Shown piece by piece: positions 57,996 through 64,000 of a stretch of DNA of 64,000 bases (the stretch's first letter is position 1; every line of letters starts with the position of its first letter). The notes beneath the pieces are model-generated. The model saw nothing but the letters and a program-made list of their open reading frames with translations. It did no database searches and was not told where the DNA came from. The position numbers were made by a program, and so were the translations under genes. The DNA is from Nageia nagi (Eukaryota; Pinophyta), in contig JBITNC010000001.1 of assembly GCA_050084985.1 (NCBI GenBank), positions 22,196,001 to 22,260,000 of the forward strand, written 5' to 3'.

Positions 57996-59510
57996 ATGGC
58001 ATCAAAAAAGAGCAAAAGTGTCTACCTGATTGCTAACCAAAGAGGAATTCGATAAGTATCTTGGTACCAAAAACCTAGATACTTGGGAAATAGGGTTATA
58101 ATAGAATTATCTGAACATACTTCTCCTAGAAATAGAAATTTCCGTCTATCTACCTATCAATTTACAAATAATCTTAGCCTTAAAACTAACTTTGAAATGA
58201 TATCAAGGATGGGAGATAAGCATTCAAGGAGATAACTTGGAGATCTATGTAGAAAAAGCCATGTATTACCTGATTCATGCACATTACTTTACCCAAGTTC
58301 CCATGATAAAATTATTATGTCAATATAGGACCACATCAGCCCTTAGGATCATAATGGATTGCTTCTTTAATAATTAAATCTAAAATAGAATAATTAATAC
58401 TTGGCCAAATGAGGATTTTCAATTCACTTAGATAGAACAAATGACAAGATACTTGTGTCATCATAAAATTATCTATGATTTTTATGCAGTATTGATTTGT
58501 AAGCCTCAATGATCAATTAGGTGTGTATAACAAATTGATCAATGATTTTTTTGAATTAGGTCAAGATTCCCAAATTCTCCTTTACACAATAGTAAAACAA
58601 GAGTTTTGATGCTAAGAAGAACAAAAGCTAATGAAAAAACATAATTACAATTTAATCCCATAAGTTAAGATTTTATGGATAGATATCCAAAAGATCACTA
58701 CATTCAAGTATTGCAAAAGTGTCCTTATACTAACATATCTCATTTCTTAATTTTACCAAATGAGATTCAAGAGATTATAACTATGAATTTTTTTATGCAA
58801 TAAGGAACTAATGCATGGGATTTAAAAATTGATAATCTTAAGGTAACCATCAAATTACAAGCAAAATACATATGTATGGAAGTTGAATCCCTAACAAATT
58901 GGATCCATTTTTTCACTTGCATTGGCCTTACAAAAAACCTAGAATCTTGCTAAATTGTGTAGATCATATTACTCTTTGATGTTATGGGAGATTAGTATCC
59001 TTCACTAAGGTCATCAATGATTTGGTACTTGAGTATAATACTCATTTTATTCTACACAACAAAATCATATATGATTACAATTCATTATTTAGTAAAAACT
59101 ATTATGTAAATAATCCTACCAATGTAAAACCAAGGTTTGAAAGAACTCTTGATTGCCTTAACTAAGTAAGAAATGAGGTCATGCCTAAACTTGTAAATAA
59201 TAAGTATGTCTAAAATCTCATAGAAAGCATGATCTCCCTCATGCCATCACTTCCACATAAACCTCCACAGTCCTTAGATATTCCATCTCACCCTCTACTT
59301 CTTAAATATGATGAGGCCTCAACATTATCAGCTATGCCAAAATACATCATTAATAAGTTCAAGTGCCATCCCTCAATCTTATTCCTTATTTCATATCATA
59401 TCCCTTTTCAACCATCCATTCTAGGACTAGGACCTACTCATTTTGCAATACGACCTCCATACTTTTACTTCTTGGATCGTAAAGGTTAGGTTATTCATAA
59501 AAACAAGGTG
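57996..59510 (+). pseudogene. Post-integrase ORF X of element C
   Basis: ATG at 57996 (MASKKSKS). Readable parts include KEEFDKYLGTKNLDTWEIG, LPINLQIILALKL, YQGWEISIQGDNLEIYVEKA, ALRIIMDCFFNN and INTWPNEDFQFT. Toward the end MISLMPSLPHKPPQ and PSHPLLLKYDEASTLS appear (59229-59489). It matches 5960-7505 of A at protein level across its length, so this is a real, shared ORF of the family. Function not recognised. It is cut by element F. Confidence 0.6.
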
Positions 59511-59521
59511 ATCATTACTAC

Positions 59522-60627
59522 TGTAATATCCCCAAAACTCACAAAATGTAATTTTTGTTAAAGTGTAATATTACAAAGTTGAAATATCACTACTTAGGAA
59601 TTTATATATATTTTTATATTTTTTCTATCTAGCTCAATTCAAAATGGATCTGCAAATTGAACAAGAAATAGAGCCAAAAATGAATTTTATTCTTCAAGAG
59701 CTAGGACGTCCCAAATGGACAAGTACAATACTCAAGTAAAAATACCCAAATGCTCAAGAAGGGGGATGTTTGCCCTAGAAAGTAGATTTGGATGATCTGG
59801 CCTTGCAAGTTCTTCAATCTCTTCTTCCCAATGCTAGATGAGCCTCCTCACATTGATTTGACTGGTTTGGATCTAGGATGTGCCTCCTCACACTAATTTG
59901 GTAGGTTAGATCTAGATCTAGAATATGGCTACACTGGTTGGATCTAGATCTGCCCCACTGGTTAGATCTGGATCAGGGATGGAATAGTTCCACCACACTG
60001 GCTTGAACTATTCCAATAACTCCACCTCACTAGCTTGAGCAACTTTAGCAACTCCACCTCATTAGCTCGAGCTACTATCCTAGCTTAGGTAAGAATTCCT
60101 CCACACTGGCTTGAGCTCTCCCACTAAGCTAGCTAGAAAGCTATAACTCGACTAGCTACTAACCCCTAAAAAGAGATAAACTTTGATGATCTTCAAGCAT
60201 GCCTACAAATGATGCATCCCATATCCTTTTATAATAAGATCTCTCATACCTTGGAATCACCCAAAGTGCAACATCCCTCTTCTGGTGTCTTGGGAAGACA
60301 AATTAAATCATCTAGGGACCCAAGAAGCCAAACATCCCACAATGGTTTTCTAGAGATGTCAAATTACAAGATCAATGGCTCATAAATGCAATGTCCCATT
60401 ATGAGAGACTAATATTGCATTAATTACAAATAATTGAGCCAGATTAATTAAATAAAATCCAAGGGTGAGTGCCTCAAGGGTCTCTTTAGCCTTGGTTACA
60501 GAAATAAATGTAAAATATTAATAAAATACTCCTAAATTAATTTATTTTTGGTTTCTCCTCCTTTGCCATGAATGTCACACTCCAAGAGGAGAGAAAGTGG
60601 ACGTTTTATAAATTTGGGGACATTACA
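59522..60627 (-). repeat. 3' LTR of element F (1106 bp)
   Basis: The minus strand starts TGTAATGTCCCCAAATTTAT and ends GGATATTACA. It contains a short tandem motif CTCCACCTCAYTRGCTTGAGC at about 60000-60120. Homologous to the right-hand copy from 63071. Confidence 0.85.
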
Positions 60628-60642
60628 AGTCTCCCCTTCCTA
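60628..60642 (-). other. Polypurine tract of element F
   Basis: Minus-strand GGAAGGGGAGACT directly precedes the 3' LTR start TGTAATG. Confidence 0.75.
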
Positions 60643-61280
60643 AATTGCTTGTCCCCAAGCAAGTCAAGATAAATTGGCCCTTCTCTTTCCCATCCTAAAA
60701 AGTTGTAATGCGGATGAAAGAACAAGGAGAAAGAGTTCTAATTTTTTGCTGCAAGTGATGGCCAAAATGTCTACCTTCATAGCTCCACAACCCAACGTCC
60801 AATTCCTAAATGAGATCAAGGAGTGCTAGTGGGTTATCTTCTATCCAGGACTGCATCACATGATGGGAGGGAGAATATGTAATTTCAGCAAGCATGAATA
60901 CATTCATCCCAACATCCCAATGGTCCTATTGGCTGAGTGGTTCACAAGGAAAAGTATGATGAAGTAATACCAAATCTCCAATCCCTCTATTTCTCATTTT
61001 AGGCAAGATGATGGACAATTTGTCCCAAAAACATTTGTAGCAATATACTTGTAACAAGGACATATATGTCAAAGAGAAATAAATCTAACCAGTAAGTATT
61101 ATCACTTGTTTTCGATCTTCAATCAACCTCCAACTTATTATCCAAAAAAAGAACACTCTTAACCAATTTGTTAGTGGCTGAGCAAATGTGGGCATGTTAC
61201 CTTGGGATTGGGTGACATCTTGCATGGTAGTTTTGTTTGGGATGTGAGGAATGATTCGATGTTGCTACTTTGGATCTTCT
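60643..61280 (-). other. Internal region of element F without recognised domain
   Basis: This lies between the protease end and the polypurine tract, where an autonomous relative would encode polymerase and integrase. I see no RT or integrase motif. A frame near 60650-60950 is open for long stretches but resembles nothing I know. Confidence 0.5.
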
Positions 61281-63000
61281 ATTACTTCCAATCAATGGGC
61301 TTATGAAGTGGCCCTATTGTTGCCCTATAATCCTCTCATGATGACCTCCTTTCCATTTGTCAGGAACTTCATTTCCAAGGTGTCATAATTTGTCCTAATC
61401 TCTCCCAAAGTTTTCAGCCATTGAATTCCAAAGACCATGTGCAAGGTCCCTCCCATGGGATATACATAGAAATCACTTCTCATGGAGTAAGTTTTGGTCT
61501 CAACTGGAAGTTATCTAATCACCTTATTGCAAAATGAGATCTGGCCGTTAGCATTGGCCACATTGAATCCTTCAAAAATGTCCATCCTTACTCCTTTCTC
61601 AGCAGTAAACAAAGCATCAATGAAGTTGTGAGATGCCCCTCCATCGATAAGAATAGTCACTTCTTCTCCTAGAGCTCTTCCCTGAATGCATAATGTGGGG
61701 CAATGGGGTGCTCCACTAATAGTGGCCAAGGTGTCATGAGTGGAAAAATCTTCCATAAATTCTAAAATGCTCCACAGATCTGATTCAGGTTCCTCCATCT
61801 CCACTACCTCTACATAACTGAGCTACACCTTTCCATTGCAATGATGGCCTAGCTCCCATGATCCTCTATAGATAAAGCACATTTTCCTTCTTCTCATTTC
61901 AGAATGTGAGATCTCTTGATCCCTCTATGTCTCCTCTAACAGCCATGCATTTCTCCTTGGTGGAGATGCGAGCCTTCCTTGGCTCCCATTCATTTTACTT
62001 GTTGGCATAATTTGTTGTTGGGATGGCTGCGTCCTTCCTTGATTGCTCTTCCCTTGGATCAAACTGGTTGATACAAGTGCTACAACCCTTCTGATTGCCT
62101 CATCAAGATCATTTGGCTCAAATGCTTTGATAGATGCTTTGATATTTTCATTCAAACCCTCCATGAACATAGCTATCCTTCTAGCTTATGATAGATCTAA
62201 AACCATAATAGAAACATTCATAAACTCATCTACATATTCTTTAACTATACCTTTCTGTTGGATCTTGGTGAGCTCATGGAAGTAACTTTCTTTAGTCTTC
62301 TTTTCAAAATGTTCCAGCAACCTTTGGCAAAATTCATCAAAAGTTGAGATCTATTCATGCCCCAATGTTTTCAATCCATGGTGCCACCACTCATAGGCTT
62401 GTCCCTTTGGGGAGAGTGTGGCAAAATGTATGGCCTCATCTTCTACCATGGAATTGAAAGATAGGTACATTTGGAGCTAGTGAATCCATCCTCTTGCCAA
62501 GATCCCTGCACCTCCATCAAATTTCTCCAATTGGATCTTCTGCAATGGCTCCTTAAAGATAGGTGGGCATCCTCCTTGTCCTCCCTCCAATTGTCCATGA
62601 AATTATTAGCAAGATATGATGTTTTTGTACTCTACTAGTTTGGCCATGTACTCATCAAATAATTGGTCAAGCCTCTCCTGATGTCTTTGATATATCTTCT
62701 CTGGATCTTCCTCTTTTCTGAAAAGAGACTTAGGTGGAATAGGTACAGGCTTTTGGTAATGAGATCTAGCCCCAGATGAGCTCTCTCCTTGGCTATTTCC
62801 TGGGTGGTGGAGTCTGGTTCCCTCTTTGGGATGTGAGTATCTGCAATTGCTCCATCATCTTCCTTAATGCATCCAGGATGGCTATGTTGGAATTGGCCAT
62901 GTTCCCTTATCTAGCCTCCTCCCACTCTTTAGATCCCTCCAGATCTATTACATCTCTCTCATCCAAGCTCATCTAGTAATCAGGATCGCTTCTTCCTCTC
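61281..63000 (-). pseudogene. Gag-protease ORF of element F (decayed)
   Basis: The minus strand reads a Gag core HFEKKTKESYFHELTKIQQ and GIVKEYVDEF (about 62200-62340). Next comes FMEGLNENIKASIKAFEPND (61925-62170) and, near 61870, a knuckle of the C-x2-C-x7-H-x-C type found in plant chromoviruses, with Tyr at the second Cys (CFIYRGSWELGHHC). The protease follows at 61511-61804 with active site ILIDGGASHNFIDALF. After one stop at 61511 the same frame continues SDFYVYPMGGTLHMVFGIQW and LKTLGEI, the closing protease motif. Stops in gag (near 62180) and protease make it non-functional, but few changes separate it from an open ORF. Confidence 0.75.
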
Positions 63001-63055
63001 AAGTAGTAATTATGGATCTTGGGTGGCATGAGCTAATATAGGCTGGTAAGAAAAT

Positions 63056-63069
63056 AGGCTTTGATACCA
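63056..63069 (-). other. tRNA-iMet primer-binding site of element F
   Basis: Minus-strand TGGTATCAAAGCCT lies next to the 5' LTR end. It differs by one base from the TGGTATCAGAGC complement of initiator-Met tRNA. Confidence 0.85.
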
Positions 63070-63070
63070 C

Positions 63071-64000
63071 TATAATATCCCCATAACTCACAAAATGTAA
63101 TTTTTGTTAAAGTGTAATATTCCAAAGTTGAAATATCACTACTTAGGAATTTATATATATTTTTATATTTTTCTATCTAGCTCAATTCAAATTGGATCTA
63201 CAAATTGAATAAGAAATAGAGCCAAAAATGAATTTTATTCTTCAAGAGCTGGGATGTCCCAAATGGATAAGTACAATACTCAAGGAAAAATACCCAAATG
63301 CTCAAGAAGGGGGATGTTTACCCTCATAAAGCAAATTTGGATGATCTGGCCCTGCAAGTTCTTCAATCTCTTCTCCCCAATGCTGGATGAGCCTCCTCAC
63401 ACTAATTCAGCTAGTCTGGATCTAGGATGTGCCTCCTCACACTAATTTGGTAGGTTAGATCTGGATCTAGAATATGGCCGCACTAGTTATATCTGGATCT
63501 ACCCTATTAGCTAGATCTAGATCAGGGATGGAATAGTTCCACCACACTGGCTTGAACTATTCCAGTAACTCCACCTCACTGGCTTGAGCTACTCTAGCAA
63601 CTCCACCTCATTGGCTTGAGCTACTATCCTAGCTTAGGTAATAACTCCTCCACACTAGCTTGAGCTCTCCCACTAAGCTAGCTGGAAAGCTACAACTCCA
63701 CTAGTTGCTAACCCTTGGAAAGAGATAAACTTTGATGATCTTCGAACATCCCCCAAATGATGCATCCCATCTCCTTTTATAACAAGATCTCTCATACCTT
63801 GGAATCACCCAAAGTGCAATGTCCCTCTTCTGGTGTCTTGGGATGACAAATTAGATCATCTAGGGACCTAAGAAGCCCAACGTCCCACAATGGTTGCCTA
63901 GAGATGCCAAATTACAAGATCAATGGCTCATAAATGCAATGTCCCATTATGAGAGACTAATATTGCATTAATTACAAATAATTGAGCCAGATTAATTAAA
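63071..64000 (-). repeat. 5' LTR of element F, partial
   Basis: Aligned with 59522-60455. The minus strand ends GGATATTATA (TACA to TATA). By comparison with the other LTR about 175 bp lie beyond the window end. Confidence 0.85.

Larger units (their letters stand above)
52100..59521 (+). mobile_element. Element C: Tat copy with protease deletion, interrupted by element F
   Basis: Collinear with A on the plus strand from the distal leader (52105-52892) through gag, RT, both RNase H domains, integrase and ORF X. It lacks the 5' LTR and about 2.3 kb between gag and RT. It ends where the LTR of F begins. Many stops; inactive. Confidence 0.8.
59522..64000 (-). mobile_element. Element F: gag-protease-only Ty3/gypsy element, 5' LTR runs off the window
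   Basis: Direct repeats at 59522-60627 and from 63071 onward flank a 2.4-kb internal region. On the minus strand it has a tRNA-iMet primer site, gag, protease, about 650 bp without recognised domain, and a polypurine tract. RT, RNase H and integrase are missing, so it is non-autonomous. In the first 285 bp the LTRs differ by roughly 15-18 positions by eye, so it is clearly older than G. It lies inside ORF X of C. The left flank before the LTR is ACTAC; the matching duplication would be beyond the window. Confidence 0.85.

Overview
The window looks like intergenic DNA from a seed plant with a very large, retrotransposon-filled genome. A gymnosperm such as a conifer is my best guess, but the sequence alone does not prove it. 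The DNA is strongly AT-rich and almost entirely built of nested, mostly decayed LTR retrotransposons. I find no intact host gene, no rRNA or tRNA gene and no CRISPR array. The only host-gene remnant is the first exon of a 2-oxoglutarate/Fe(II) dioxygenase (24139-24366), which carries an early stop and is cut off by retroelement sequence.

Layout. Element A (about 1-18054, minus strand) is a giant Ty3/gypsy element of the Tat type. Its 5' LTR lies at 17214-18054, followed leftward by a leader with tandem repeats, gag, protease, RT, RNase H, a second (archaeal-type) RNase H and integrase. Two extra decayed ORFs follow (about 5960-7505 and 5120-5782). Last comes a plant-mobile-domain ORF in antisense to the element (plus strand, about 1430-2500). 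Its 3' LTR should lie just left of the window. An AT-microsatellite tract follows (18.2-19.0 kb). Element G (19198-22358, minus) is the youngest and most intact feature. It has near-identical 486/487-bp LTRs, a perfect 5-bp target duplication TTGAG, a tRNA-iMet primer site and one uninterrupted 722-codon ORF (Gag, zinc knuckle, protease, integrase C-terminus, chromodomain). The RT, RNase H and integrase core are missing.

From 22.4 to 24.4 kb there is unassigned DNA and the dioxygenase relic. Element B (about 24390-33762, minus) is a second Tat copy, truncated inside its integrase. Element D (about 33763-36210, plus) is only the 3' end of a third Tat copy: part of an antisense plant-mobile-domain ORF, a polypurine tract and a 3' LTR. 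It abuts element E (36211-38255, minus), a decayed Ty1/copia 5' end with a 790-bp LTR and a gag. From 38.3 to 47.6 kb lies mostly unassigned AT-rich DNA with a coiled-coil coding relic (minus, about 40.9-41.3 kb) and a longer unrecognised coding relic (plus, 45.7-47.6 kb). A second copia gag (H, minus, 47.6-48.2 kb) and two series of diverged tandem repeats (48.5-50.1 kb) follow. Element C (about 52100-59521, plus) is a fourth Tat copy lacking its protease region. It is interrupted by element F (59522 to beyond the window end, minus), a gag-protease-only Ty3/gypsy element with 1.1-kb LTRs.

Together, A, B, C and D let the Tat family be reconstructed in outline: LTR, repeat-rich leader, gag-pol with dual RNase H, a conserved post-integrase ORF, an antisense plant-mobile-domain ORF, polypurine tract, LTR. 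G and F both keep gag and protease but lack polymerase, so both would need enzymes supplied by other elements. All alignments here were made by eye; boundaries marked 'about' are uncertain by tens of bases.
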